From Prochilodus magdalenae (lineage: Eukaryota; Chordata; Actinopteri; Characiformes; Prochilodontidae), in assembly GCA_024036415.1 (NCBI GenBank), contig JAMWET010000949.1, positions 717,501 through 781,500 on the forward strand: a stretch of 64,000 nt of DNA, in the 5' to 3' direction. A program made the translations under genes and the position numbers. The notes under the pieces are model-generated. The model searched no databases. It had not been told where the DNA came from and saw only the letters and a list, made by a program, of their open reading frames with translations. This document shows, piece after piece, positions 1 to 17,594 of this stretch. How positions within the stretch are numbered: the first letter of the stretch is position 1; every line of letters begins with the position of its first letter.

Positions 1-1334
1 ATCTAGATGCTTTAACAATATGCCTGCAGCGAAACTTGCAATAGAAGCTTGTTTTGGTGCGACTTAATTACTGTTCTCTTTAGGAGTTTGTTTGACAGCA
101 GAGGAACACCAGTCCTAGATCGATTGTATTCATTAGCCTACGGATCAGTGGATAGAGTAGAAGCTGGGACTGGTTAGTATCGCTTGAATTCAATAGAGAA
201 CACATCGGCACATCTAGAAGCTTTGGCTCGCAACAGGAACAATCCCCGTTGTCAGGCCTCCAATCCCTGCACAACAACTATTGCTACTCTTTAAGCCTCC
301 AGTTCATTATCAGCATACCAGGCCTGCTAGAAAAATCTGTTTAAACATGCATGGAATTGATGCTGGTTTATGCTGGTTAGTGCTGGTGGACCAGCAGAAA
401 CTTGCTCAAAACACAAAAACCAACCAGCACCATGATGGTTTTTTAAGATGTTCAGCAGAAAGTGCAGACTTTTTCTGTAGAATATGTCATTTTCTAACCA
501 TCCAAACCCAAAAATTTCCCCAGGCAGTGAGCCTATAATGGTCCAATGGCATGACAAGGTTGGCAACCTGCTGACTTTGCAACTGCTGGACTATCCTACC
601 GCTCAGATCATGCTCCTGTGTACAAGGTGTAATTATTTTTCAAATCTCCTCAGACAATTTTTAAAGGCACAGAGACTTTTATTTTAGAAAATAAACTGAA
701 CCAAATACAAACAGCTGAGAGAAAAATAAAAATAATATATATATATTGCTGATATTGCACTAGATGAAAATATTTCACTGAACTAATTTACAGCAGGTAA
801 CCAAAGAAAAATAAATGAATTTACTGGACTTTAGGTGGAAAATGAGCGTAGTGTGCTTTAAGTTTTTAAACACAGTGTGAAGGCAGAGCCAATGGGCCCA
901 CCGCCACCTGTGGCTTCAGAGCCACAAACAAGTTAAAGCACTCCTGTCTACCTACACTTCTATTTTTATCCATGTAAGCAAATTACCAGGGATATATTCT
1001 ACTTCATACTATTAAAAATATTTAACTTGAAATATTTCAGGAATTCTACACAATAGTATGTAAAGGATTTTATTTTCCAGTCCTGCTGTACAAGTAGCAT
1101 TTGCACTGAGCTCTGACAACAGACCTAGCTAGGTAAGCCCAGATATCTTGCCCCTACCAGTAACTGTTAATAGCAAACAAAGAACCCAGGCCACACAAGA
1201 ACCTATTCTTGCATCTATGCTTGGAATGTTCAGAATGAAAACTGCACCACTCCCTCACATTGCATGTGATGTTCTTCTGGCATGGTGTCTAGTGACAGGT
1301 CTGTCAAACTGTGATTCATAGATCGGTTATCTAC
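1..1334. other. acsbg2 intron / left flank, no exon seen
   Basis: No further acsbg2 exon could be recognised here, although the gene must continue to the left, because the exon ending at 1335 is followed by a good GT donor on the minus strand. The short ORFs have no recognisable protein signature and are probably chance. Around 358-440 there is a run of 'tgctggt' and 'accagca' words that resembles a dispersed teleost repeat with inverted ends. Confidence 0.5.
358..440. repeat. TGCTGGT / ACCAGCA inverted dispersed repeat
   Basis: Several copies of tgctggt are followed by the reverse complement word accagca, giving a small imperfect palindrome. Short elements built from this word pair are common in fish genomes. 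The exact ends are not visible. Confidence 0.35.
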
Positions 1335-4040
<2,706 letters not shown>

Positions 4041-5520
4041 GGCACGAATTCCCTTGGAATGCCCACAGTCACTGATGGATATTGCGTGAAGTTCTTAAAA
4101 CTGTTGAATTGGGATGATTTAGTTACAATTAGAATAGGAAATACAAAATTTTAAAAACCTGAGAAAGATTTTAACACCTTCACTAGACACAGAGCTCCCT
4201 GTAATGTTTCCTATCCCTATTATGACCCCAGTACTAGTTCTCTGAACTTCATTGTCACCCTTTATATGAGACCATGTTCTTGCAACACTCTGAAAGTCTG
4301 TGTTAAGCGTGCCAATGACGAGTCAGGATCAGAAGAGTGATGAAAGCAGCTGTGAGCTGGCAATGTCAACAGGCAGCCTTTCCCCCATATCTGCTAACTG
4401 TATTGCCATTCAGTGTGAAGGACAGAGGGCTAAATGATGAGACAGGGGTCAGGGGTGAGCAGCCATGGTCAGCCCTGGTACAGCTTCCTGACTACTCTTG
4501 CTCCAAACACAATCTGCCACACCTCCTCCGGTTCATTAAAGGAAAACACCACCAATTGTGGTCAAGAAAGTCTACAGAATTAAGTTTTAAGTGAGTTTCT
4601 CTACAAATGAACAATTTCACATCAATCCACTCTGATTGAACCTGTTTGAATCCCAAGAACTGAATTATGTGGACAGTTTGAAAAATTGCTGGAATTCCTC
4701 TTTAACTTCTTCAGAAGTTTACATGTGGCTGAATCAAATGCATAGACATAGGCATGGGGAGGGGCAGCATGATATAGGCAGATTGGAACCAAAATCTCCA
4801 GTAGGACTACTGGTTTGAAGTCTTCATGATGTTCAACATTCATGATAACCACCGGAGCCATCTAGGGTAGCCCACAGCTAATACAAATGAACAAGACCAG
4901 GAGTTATTTATTATAAAGCAAGATACGTGACTTTTCTTTAATAAGTGGTTAGTCAACAATTCCCAGCGTAGTGGGTCTTTAACCCACGTCAGCATCATCA
5001 GTGAAAGAGGGCAAAAGGGCAGAGTTCATAATTACAACACTGGTGTGGCAACATGTAGGTCTGCACTCAAATAACCTTTTGCACACAATTATGCAAAACC
5101 AGCAAACCAGCCCATGCCTCGGCAACGTCACATGTGAGCAGCGTACAGTAAACCTTCAGAACTGAGATAATCAGGCAAATAGGGCTCGTAGGTTTCTTGG
5201 ATGCCCCTTAATCATTCACTATGATGCAAGAAGGAGAAGGATGTTACATAACACAGATCTACTCCTCACTGCATGGGCACACCTGGGGTGACATTCATAA
5301 AGCATCTCCATTCAGAAATGTACCAGCGTCTTCTTTTTGGACCACACAGTGTACTGTAAAGAGAGTGCAGCCAGTCCGATCCTGATTTACATTATGACAC
5401 TTCATCCATCATCAGTGACAACTTTACTGCTAGTCAATTCGAAAAACCCGGCTCACCTGTTAAGAATTTTTATTGTGTGTTTTCAAAATAGTAACCTGTT
5501 GGCACAGTCTCCTTTTAGAC

Positions 5521-5698
5521 CAGGGTGTCCAATTCTATCTGCAAAGGGCCGTTTGCCAGCAGGTTTACCTCTAAACAAGATGGAGCACACCTGCCTCCAC
5601 CTGTGTAATTATACAATCTGCTGATCAGACCTCCTGCTGTGTTGGAATAAAACCTGCAGCCACACTGGTACTGTGTGGGATCAGAATGAACACCCCTG
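5521..5698. repeat. short dispersed repeat with 'caggggtgt'-type inverted ends
   Basis: The segment begins cagggtgtccaat and ends gaacacccctg, so its ends are inverted copies of each other. The interior contains ggagcacacctgcc and aaaacctgcagccaca, words typical of a very common teleost non-autonomous element. It probably has no function. Confidence 0.55.
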
Positions 5699-6155
5699 AT
5701 TTATACTACAACCCACTAATTAGGGCACACATAGAGATCAATACATGTTATTCTAATCACCACGTCGTGTTACATGAGGTGCACACAAACGTTAAAAGCT
5801 ACATATTCGAAGTTAGATGGTTTATTATGAACAAATAATGTATTATCGTCTACTGAAACCTACAAAAAGTCTTTAAACCGTGATATTTGTACGTGCAATG
5901 AGCTTAAATTCAATTGAAACCCCACATAAGATGCGCTACTCACAGGTAGTACAGACAGACACACAGACAGGCACGACCCTTCCTGCTTTATCTTGAAATA
6001 GCGGTGGCTCTTCGTTTTGTCCCTGGACTCCAAGCACACTAACTAGGATACAAGGAGAGACAGATCGTGCTCTGCGTTCACGTACAGCCTTCTGTGACAA
6101 AACGAGCAGAGTTCATTTCAAATCCACAACCAATTTACAGGACTAATATCAGATG

Positions 6156-6163
6156 TCACGTGA
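6156..6163. promoter_or_regulatory. palindromic E-box TCACGTGA
   Basis: A perfect TCACGTGA palindrome, the core recognised by MITF/TFE/USF-type bHLH-ZIP factors. It sits in the GC-richer stretch about 2.1 kb upstream of the first acsbg2 coding exon and might mark its promoter. The link to acsbg2 is inference. Confidence 0.3.
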
Positions 6164-9100
6164 CACAGGTGATAACCAAGCAACGGTGCGAGTACGGTGG
6201 AGCCTAGTTAGTTTCCCCCCTCCACCCGTATTTAGACAGGTCCCGCCTCCTCCATTCCTATTGGCTAATAGTGGATCACAGCCAGGAATCCTATTAGATG
6301 ATTAGCTGGTGTTTCATATAGACATGAAGTCAGTCAGATGTCACCAAAGTTTCTGTGGTAAAACCACTAGGCTGTTTATCAGCTTCCTGAATCTATGTAA
6401 ACATGAATTGATTTACATATCGGTTGAGTGTTACACTTCCTTATTTTTGTTTTTAACCCATAATTCAGAAGTGACATTTTGACTATGAATTATAATAAAC
6501 GTTTATATGAATATAGCTTTCCATCTTAAATAAAAGCCATACCAAGTTATTGTGCTTTATGAGATTAATTAATTAGTAAATGCTTATAAGACAGTTTCAC
6601 GTTATGTCGCAGGAGCTAGGAACTTGCTTGCGGGTTGATAACTCAGACAGGGCTGCACTAATACTACAGAAATGTGTACTCATCCTGAGAATAGTTTTAA
6701 CAGGCCACTGGATCTTCACAAATCAACAACTTCACAACTTACTGTGGTTAACCCTTCATTTAATCAGAATCACTGAATGAAGATGTTTTCCCACAAAACA
6801 AGAACACAAACATGAACCAGCTAACACTTAATGTTAGTGCATTTCCACTCAATAGACAGAACCATTATAACCACTGATGTTTTACTCATCTGACACGACT
6901 TATCTGCCCATTTTATATCACAGGCTAATAAAAAGGCTATTTATTTAGCAGCGTATTTGCTGCAATGAAATGATATACTGCTGTATACACATTTGTTGTG
7001 TGGAGAATCAAACAAAGCTTTTATACCGAGTGTTAATATTAGCACAACTCTCGCTCAGTGGTCACAAAAACTCTAATAGTGTTAGCTTCTCATAGCTGGT
7101 CTCCTTATAGGGTAAGGTAATAATAATCCTGAATGTATCAACAGCTGTATACGGTTCTAGTTTACCCTCAGGGGCTCTTTTCGGTCATATAATAATGAGG
7201 GTGTTGCTTCATCTTCATGTGGTGGGAAAAAGATTAGCTAAATTGTGTTTAGCTTCAGCTGCTAGTGTAGCTCTACCTGCTTTAGAAAGCTGGAAAACAT
7301 AAGTAAATCAGTTACATACGTTGATGTATTTGACATTACAGCCTCAAAAACAACAGTTTAGCTGTTAATGACAATGTTTAAACTGCGGATTGAATTTATT
7401 GCAAAATGTGGCATAAATTGAGCTTTTAATTCTAACTGGGTGTAAATGATCAACCCGGATCAAAGCCCTTTGTTTACCAACACTGAAGAAGTTCTGTTGT
7501 GAACTGTATAAGGAAACTGTTTCTAATAAAAATAAAATTATATTCTGTACACAGAGAAAAGCAGAGAATATAAGAGAATAAAGCAGTCTATATATTACTA
7601 GTGCCAAAACTCTAAATAATGCTACGCAGCACAGTCTTGAGCTGACTAGAAGTCTGGGAATAAGTTTATATTAAATTGTGTATGCTATAAATTGCATTTT
7701 AATGTCAGCCTCTCCCATCAAGGTATTCAGGGTATCACCATAGTGCTGTAGTAAATCCTGTCATGAGCATACCCTGCATTTTTGATCTCCACACATTTTG
7801 CAGATAAAATAGGAAAGAAAAATGGTATACCGATGTAACAAGATTTTATTCCACATAATAATCTTATTTCTGTTTGTCCACTTCATCATGAAATATTTAC
7901 AATGTATGGCAATAATAATAATATATACAAAAAAGTTAAAAACAAAGTTTGATTTTTTTCCCCTTAAATAATGTAAATGCTATAGGCTATACAAGGGTGC
8001 AAAGTGAACCTCCAGATCATATATGTTTTGTGTTAGCAACCCTTACTGTTCTAGTTTTCTGTGATGGATATCTAAAATATCAGGACACACTGTAATTGAC
8101 ACCTTGTTCTAAACAGATTAACCTGGCGGTGAAGCAATCGTTGATGTAAGTTCAGTTACTATAAACAGAACCTGACATGACTCAGTTGTCTAAATCCTAC
8201 TTATCAAGGTCACCTGATCACACATTTAATAAAATCTGGTTGTGCAGGCCACAAACTGAGTGTGAAACTAGCCAGGTGCTCTGTCTGAAGTCTGAAATCA
8301 GCTCATTACACACTAGTAGGTATGTGTATGTGGGCATGGGAGGCCATCGAACTGGTAATTTTCACTATATACCTAGAAACACCTAGTGAATGCAAACCAC
8401 CCATTTCCACCCACACCAAAACTGTCAGACTCTGAAATTCACTAGGACTCGTATTTCTACCATATCCACAGAGGAAACAGAACATTTACCCTGAGCATCC
8501 TCTCCTGGCACATTACTGATGTAATATTGCTCATAATGTTGGCCAACAGTACCTCAATGGTAAAACCGGTCTACCGATCTGTACGTGTGGTAATAAAATG
8601 ACAGATTAAGAAATAACTGACCACAACAAAAAGGTGAAGGAAGACGAGAGCCAGGGACATAAAAAACGACAGGTAAAACACATAATTAATGTATCTTACG
8701 TGGATCTTTGTTTTTTTACACTTAGTCTGAAACCTACAGCTTCTATAATCATTAGTGTAATGTATAATCTTTCATGTAAATTTGTACCAGTTTTGTTGGT
8801 ACATTTCATTCACAAAATGTTCACTACGTAAATGGAAGCTGACAATAATATTGCAAAGAAAAAAAAAAGAAAGTTGTTACTGGATGTGAAGATGAAGCCC
8901 ATGATCTAGACTCTGCAGTGTATAAAATAATGAATTTTATTTTTTTTTGGAAATCACTTTTGGGTCATGACATGTGCAGAAAAACCTGCACAAAAACCTG
9001 TTCTACACAAAGATTTTGTACCTAGAACTGTATGTTCAAACAAGTAAACATTTAGGACAAGTGTGGTTTAAATAGCTCTGAAGCTGTGTCGCTGTTACAG

Positions 9101-9591
9101 GATGTTAAGGTCACGCTAAGGACAGACCTGATATCAGACAAGAACTTCAAATGCTTTTATTACTCTATTCATTTTGGCATCATTATGGGCAAGTTTCCCA
9201 GATATGGATTAAGCCTAGTGTTACACTAAGCTGCAGTGCTAATGGTCAGTCAGATCTGGAAATTTAGCTTCAACTGGGTTTAGCCTTAATCTGGATCCGG
9301 GAATACAATATTGTGATACAATAAAGTTCTATGAAGTAATTAAGGCAGTGAAAAATCTTAGTTTCAAAGACTGAATGAAATCATCTTGGTCTTGGTCAAC
9401 TAAAACATATCAAAATGCTTAATAATTAATAATAATATAAAAAAAAGACTAATATAAGACTTATGTAACTGCACTGTGCTTACTGCTTGTATTATCCACT
9501 TTGGAAATTGCTTTCTTTACTGTTATTGAGTGATATTTAACAGAATTGCTCCTTGTATTCTTGTCTCTATGGTGTTATTCATTAACTTGAC

Positions 9592-9597
9592 TTTATT
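9592..9597 (-). terminator. hint2: hint2 polyadenylation signal AATAAA
   Basis: The plus strand reads tttatt, so the minus strand carries a canonical AATAAA, 69 bases downstream of the hint2 stop codon. This is a normal distance for a short 3' UTR. Confidence 0.6.
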
Positions 9598-9665
9598 GCA
9601 TTCTATTCAGTGATAATCAACATTGCTAAGCAATACAAAACAACTGATTCAGCCAAATGTTCCAC

Positions 9666-11696
<2,031 letters not shown>

Positions 11697-11744
11697 TGCA
11701 GCGCTTCACTAACGCCACACTCCAGAGACGCGGCTGTAAACCCC

Positions 11745-11754
11745 GCGCATGCGC
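11745..11754. promoter_or_regulatory. hint2: NRF-1 binding site GCGCATGCGC (hint2 promoter)
   Basis: A perfect palindromic match to the nuclear respiratory factor 1 core, 49 bases upstream of the hint2 start codon in a GC-rich patch (11600-11820). NRF-1 controls many nuclear genes for mitochondrial proteins, which fits a mitochondrial HINT2. Confidence 0.7.
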
Positions 11755-11756
11755 AG

Positions 11757-13345
11757 TTTAGGTGATAGCGCTTACTGCCCCGCAGGCGGAAGAGGAGAAA
11801 CAGCGCCACGCGTGGACCACTATTTTACTGAAAAAGGGCAATAACAATCTTCGATCCCATATTTAGGAGTACTGCTAATTTAAACTGACTATTAAATGGC
11901 GTAAAATACCTCCGAATAACCCGCCATCTCACACAAACACATATGCTGGCTGTCTCCGCATGTTTAAAGAAGTAATGTATAAGATAATACAACACGTTGA
12001 AATCATACTCTAAACAATAAGAAACAAGATATCACCAGACAAAGCGCAGTCAGTCCCTCCTCCTCCCTCTTTTTCCACTCCAGAAGAAACAAGTTCAGCA
12101 TAAAAGTTCATCTCTTTACTCATTAAGAGGATCATCAGCGGTGGAAAGCAGCACCAATGTTAACTCACATTTTGCTGCCATTTATATTATTTCTTTTGTT
12201 TGTTTCCTGAATGGGGTTATTGCCGAGAGAGAGCAGCGATGGTTGTTAAATGGCCGCTTTGTAGAGCTTCAGCCTTCGTTGTGTTGCTTTAATTGGCTAC
12301 ATGTTCCTAAATGATCTAACCAGAACCATGTGCTTGTGTCTCAGTTGTGGGCTACACACTAATTCTACACAGTATATGCTTTGTACTCATTTTAATAGTG
12401 TGACTTTGTTGGGCAAGTGCACACAATATTAGTGTACTGATGGTTCTTGCTAACAGGTAGTGATGGAACTCACCTCATACCAGGCTGGACTCTGAAAAGT
12501 GCTTCAGCTGAGGGTTTATTTACAAAACACAAACTAACAAAAACATTATTTAGTAGAACATATTTATTTGTACAGGCTGTTTTGACATATTTGTGTTGAA
12601 GTCTGGTCCTGCCAACACCACAGCTGCTGTTGCACCACCGTCTGCTACTTTTTTATTCCTATTTTTTAAATTATTTTATAAAAAGGTATTTATATTCCTC
12701 CTTTAAAGTGTAGAGACGGAGAAGCAGAGGGAGAGACTTAAGGGAAAAGTAGTTCTATCCTACACATTTACAGACTGCAAACATTTATTTTACCTTTTCA
12801 GCATCAAAGTGAAACTTGGCTTCATTATTTAATGCATTGCTTGCATTAAATAATTGTCAATGCAATGCATAAAACCCCACCAAGTATCAATATTTTCACC
12901 AATTCAAAACACTCGTTATTTATGTGTTATTAATTAATGCATTAAATGGTTTATGGTTTTGTACTATTAATTAATCTCAATTAGTAATTAAACATAGGTA
13001 ATTCAAAAGTCAATGTGTCTAAATAAGTCTAAATGATTGTAACACTCTGGTAAATTGACAACATGGGGTCTAAGTTACTCTTTTGCACCTTGCGCAAGTA
13101 TAGTACGGCACCATTAATATAATTAAATTACATTACAAATAAACCATTTATTATTTCCTATTGACTCATTAATCCGTATGTTTACAATGGTGAATAGTGA
13201 ACAGTGCATAGTGAAGTCACTAGTGGGCGCCATATGTACTGTATATTAACAACTTGTGCCATCATCCGAGACAGCAGGGGGCAGTACCTTCAAATGTCAT
13301 CGTGGAATACGGCACATGTGCAGAGGAGGAGGAACGTGAGGAAAC
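11757..13345. other. divergent intergenic region hint2 / mrps30
   Basis: The two mitochondrial genes hint2 (minus) and mrps30 (plus) diverge from this 1.6-kb interval. The first 100 bases are GC-rich and promoter-like. The rest is AT-rich, with a 13-bp perfect inverted repeat at 12824-12836 and 12842-12854. No exon was recognised. The mrps30 promoter is presumably just left of 13346, but no clear TATA or NRF-1 site is visible there. Confidence 0.5.
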
Positions 13346-16275
13346 ATGGCTGCCTGCGGCAGGTTGCCCTTGCAGCGGCTTCTGTCTGCACCGTCTCCGC
13401 GGTTGATCTCCAGCAGACATGTTCAGGTGGAAAGTGCCTCCCCGGCGACGGTATACCCCCCGGTTTTACCGTCCCGGACCGCCAAGAGTAAGTCTGCCAA
13501 GCAGCGGGTGTTGCTGGACTTCTTCGAGCAGCTGCGCGGAGCGGAGCCTCGGGAGAAGATCCGAGAACTCACCCGCGTCCAGCGCATGAAGTACGTGGTT
13601 TATCCGCAGACCTTTGCTCTGGGTGCAGATCGGTGGTACCAGCACTTCACCAAAACGGCGTACCTGCCCGGACTTCCCGACACATTCAGCACCACCGCTG
13701 AGCCGGATCAGCACCTGAAGACGGCGATCGATGACTCGGCGCTCTCTGAGCTGCGCTCGCTGGTGTGCAGCGCTCTCCTTCAGGAGAACTGGTACATGAA
13801 GAAGGGCAGGACTTTTGTTCACGAAAAGCAGAAACGATCGGTTACGCCCTTTTTGACAAATATAGTGTCTGCTCTTGTGCATTCACTGGCCAGGACAAAC
13901 CCTGTGCTCCGCCTGTCGAGCTTAGGTAAGTCTCCAGGTTGCTCCTGGTTCCGTTCCAGTCCTGGAGGACTAGCCCAACACAGTTTGGACACTTCCCTGC
14001 TTAAAGTTAGTAGCACTGTGTACCTGCTCCTCCAGAATAGAGGGTATTATTGACCCCACCCCTTCGCGGCACTAACAGCATCAGCTCCTCGGGAAAGCTA
14101 CATAGGAAGATTGCTGTCGAGATTTGATTGCATTCGTCCACGAAAGCATTAATGAGGTCTGGTACTGATGTTGGAATGTTTTAGTTTTCAGATGCCATTC
14201 CAGCTCATCCTAAAGAAGGCCCATCACTCCTAAGAATCCTGAGAATGCAGTCCTACTGCTACAAAGATAATGCTGGGGGGCTTTATACCCCCTCTAGCTA
14301 GGTTTGACATTGAACATGATGATTATATAAGCTGTGTGTTCATGGAAACATCTGTGTCACTAATGGCCGAACCCTACCATGACTGAATTCACTTATTCCG
14401 GGGGTGTGTGGATAGCTGTAGTTTGCCAGGCAGTTTTAGTTGGTGCTTTTGAGCTGGGAAGTTGATGAACTGTGCTGGTCTGGAACTAAAAGCTTCTGTT
14501 ACATTTCACTTTCTAACTACACTGAAGTCCTGTCATGCCTTTAAACAGTAAGATTAACCTGTTTTACTTTGCAGATTTTGACCCTCAGGTCAACTTCTAC
14601 TGGGTGAACGGAGAGAGGACCATACCAAGAGGACACCGACGCGGTAGAGTTGAGCCAAAATGGTTTCAAATCGATGACAAACCTCACAGCCAAATAAGGA
14701 TACCACACCAACTACCTGAGGTAAACATTTCCACCTGTCACAGTTTGTCATTCGTGCCATCAGTAGAAACACAATGGCAGCAGATCACCTAAACTCTGCA
14801 GGATGTGGCAGTTAAAACATCACGTCCATTGTAAGATGTGTGGCATCTTCTTTAGTGTGTGTTTAATGGGATGCTGTTACATGTTTTTGTAGTTTGTGCC
14901 GCTAGAGGCAGAAATATCTGCTGAGGTGCCCGCAGTCCAACTCGAACCTGACCGCCTCCCCTTGTTCCGAAGACAGTATGACAACAACATCTGTATAGGT
15001 TTGTAAGAGTTTAATAATCCTAAGATGAAAACTGGGTTAATTAATTAGCCAGATGGAATCTGTAGAGTCAAACATGGTTCCTTCCAGTTCACAGTTCTGC
15101 ATGGTGTTAGTGTTTTCCCTGGTATAATACAGCTCATAATGGCTTTGCTAATCGGCTGCTAAACTGAATTACGTCTGCTTAATGAGGACGTCTGCAGAGC
15201 TGTAGTCTGCAAGGAACCCAGTTTGACACCCCTGCCGTAGAAGAAACGTCTGTCCTTTCATGTGTGCGTGTATTTGTGAACCAGATCTGGAAAGTAGTGT
15301 TCAACATCTTTTTCTGTACGTGTGTTTTGAAACCCACCATAGGTGCTAAGCTGGAAGATCCATACAGCTATGGTCACACGCAGTTCCATATTGTCCCCGA
15401 TAAGTTCCACAGGGACAGACTGATCAAGAAAAGCCTATCTGAACACATCGAGGTGTTTTTGAGAGCTAATGCTATTGCAAGCCTCTATGCTTGGACGGGC
15501 GCACAAGCCATGTATCAGGGTGAGTGTGTTTAACTTTGCTAAGATAGCATACAAAGACTTACAGCTAATGCTTCCAGTTTTAGCCTTAGCATGTGATGAG
15601 ACTTGGCAACATTAGTAGTTGGTCTATATTATATTATATTATATTATATTATATTATATTATATTATTTTATATTATATTATATTATATTGTATTGTATT
15701 ATATTGTGTTATTATATTGTATTATGTTACATTATGTTTTGTTGTATTACATTATATTGTATTTCATTGTGTTATGTTATGTTTTGTTGTGTTGTATAAT
15801 ATAATATAAACATAATATAATACAAGTCTCTAGAGTAGTTAAATGACAAATGCTAATGAAACCCAGTAATGAGCAGGCAGGCTTGAAAGAACCACTAGAT
15901 GTGGTTCTTCTATGGCATCTTTCCAAAGAACCTTTCTATCAACTTTATTTTTAGGAGTACCTCCGTCATATCTAACCCTAGATATCTACTCTCTTGGTTC
16001 TTTCTCCAGGATTCTGGAGTGAGCAGGATGTGAGCAGGCCGTTTGTATCCCAGGCCATCATCACCGACGGTCAGTACTTCTCCTTCTTCTGCTATCAGCT
16101 CAACACACTGGCCCTGAGCTCATTCGCCACCCCTGACAACCACCGAAAGAATTTGTGCTGGGGCACAGAGAGCCTGCGCCTCTACGAGACGATCACAGAT
16201 GGAGATGTGGTCGGCTGGGATGACAACGTGCTTAGGCTGCTTGTACAGTTTCTGCTAAACAAACCGCAAAATTAA
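13346..16275 (+). CDS. mrps30: mitochondrial ribosomal protein S30 (mL65)
   Basis: A structural protein of the mitochondrial ribosome. It is historically named S30 (also PDCD9) but is located in the large subunit as mL65 in structures. Five coding exons: 13346-13925, 14575-14720, 14893-14998, 15343-15519 and 16010-16275, all with GT-AG junctions and consistent phases, giving 424 aa (human about 439). Exon 1 begins [19 protein letters not shown], a mitochondrial presequence, then [19 protein letters not shown]. Exon 2 has [19 protein letters not shown], exon 3 [11 protein letters not shown], exon 4 [12 protein letters not shown] and [19 protein letters not shown], and exon 5 [20 protein letters not shown] and a C-terminal LLNKPQN. 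All are strongly conserved with mammals. The intron before exon 5 carries a long ATATT microsatellite. Confidence 0.97.
15622..15825. repeat. (ATATT)n-type microsatellite in mrps30 intron 4
   Basis: About 200 bases of pentanucleotide attat/ttgta repeats that degrade toward the right. It creates three overlapping plus-strand ORFs rich in Tyr, Ile and Leu that are artefacts of the repeat. Confidence 0.95.
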
Positions 16276-16326
16276 ACCTCGGGACACTTGTTTGGAAAGG
16301 TGGTAGAATGTTTCCTGTTAAGGGTC

Positions 16327-16332
16327 AATAAA
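16327..16332 (+). terminator. mrps30: mrps30 polyadenylation signal AATAAA
   Basis: A canonical AATAAA lies 52 bases after the TAA stop of mrps30, a plausible end for a short 3' UTR. Confidence 0.75.
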
Positions 16333-17594
16333 TGTATTATATGGTAATGGCTGTCTGACTTATTTCACACATTTAATGTGTATGTAGCCCATTGGTTCTC
16401 AAACTGGACCTCAGGACCCAACAAACATTAGAAAAACACAGAATTTCTTCTTTTGCATTTATTATGCCTGTGGTATTGCACAGATGCATAGAAGCATAGG
16501 CATTATTAATCGCTCATTTTCCATAGCTTAAAAATATAAAATATTATTGCAGGTTAGTGACTATTGCAGGTAGAATATTTTAAAAGGCACAGTTGTGATA
16601 TACATAGTTAATGTCCCCCGACCTTGTTCAGACTGCCAGCCCAAATTTTCAATACTCTGGGGAGCACCACATAAACACACAAATTCAGATTTTTGGGTCT
16701 AACCACATGTGAAGCTGGTCTGAAATTTGACTCTGATCTTATTTTTACAGATGCATCTCAATCGGGATGCTCTGGCCTCTGAAATCGCGTTTCAAACGTT
16801 TGACACATAACGGGAATGACACATGTGAAGACAAAAGTGCCGGGTTTAGTATCATTGCACCTGATGTTCAGTTCAACCCCTTTACCTTGCTTTTACATTT
16901 AATATCATGTTATGCGTACAGTACTGTGCAAATACTCTGGGCAGATGAGGAAATTAGATTTTAAATTTTTGCACAGTCAGCATTTAGCTTCTCATTACTC
17001 ACTAGTGTGAGTAGTGATTGATACGTAGTGATTGTATGCCTCAATATGTTTGTTTTATTAATTACCTTGTTTCTAAAGAGCTCCTTGTGGCAGCCCACTA
17101 TAGACTGCAGTTATCAGCCAAAGTCTAGTTGGACTAATCCACTATAAATCAAGTGTGCTGGTGATGGAATTCAACTAATCCGTAAAATGACTGGGGTAAC
17201 TAAACTTTACAAACAAAAACACATGTAAAGAAGCCAAATTAAATGAGTTTAAATGATGTACTTAATGACCTTCGCGCAGTACTGTATATATTGTCTTTAC
17301 CAGATACTGGGAAGTATTTGGATTTAAAAGTGCACCCAGGTTAGCACAGCTGAACAATTTAGCCAAACACTGCAAACAAGAGTAATAAGATGTTATATTG
17401 TGGGAAACATTTATACAATAGGAAGTTTATGTGTATTATTACTATATAATATATTATAATATTGCTCTGACTTACTTGGTTTGAGCAGACATGCAGAGTT
17501 AGGCTGCTTGATAGAATACATTGAGAAAGCATCACTTCACTAACTGAATCCCCTAAAAGGATGATGGTTTCTTTCCTCCACTGTTAGTATATAA
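16333..17594. other. convergent intergenic region mrps30 / emb
   Basis: AT-rich DNA between the 3' ends of the convergent mrps30 and emb genes. It should contain the emb 3' UTR on the minus strand. The phrase ttggttctcaaactggacc near 16390 resembles a frequent fish dispersed repeat. No coding exon was recognised. Confidence 0.5.

Larger units (their letters stand above)
4041..9591. other. region 5' of acsbg2 to hint2 3' end
   Basis: No coding exon is supported here. The interval should contain any acsbg2 5' UTR exon and promoter. The most promoter-like part is 6000-6300, which is more GC-rich and holds the palindromic E-box at 6156-6163. A dispersed repeat lies at 5521-5698. From 6400 to 9590 the DNA is AT-rich with only short chance ORFs. 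Confidence 0.5.

Noticed and set aside
13484..13491. Alternative 95-aa ORF 13204-13491 overlapping the mrps30 start
   Set aside because: It is out of frame with the conserved mrps30 protein and its sequence is unlike any family I recognise.
13466..13882. 138-aa minus-strand ORF
   Set aside because: It is an antisense shadow of mrps30 exon 1, whose plus-strand frame is clearly conserved.
15593..15809. Three overlapping plus-strand ORFs rich in Tyr, Ile and Leu
   Set aside because: They are translations of the ATATT microsatellite inside an mrps30 intron.
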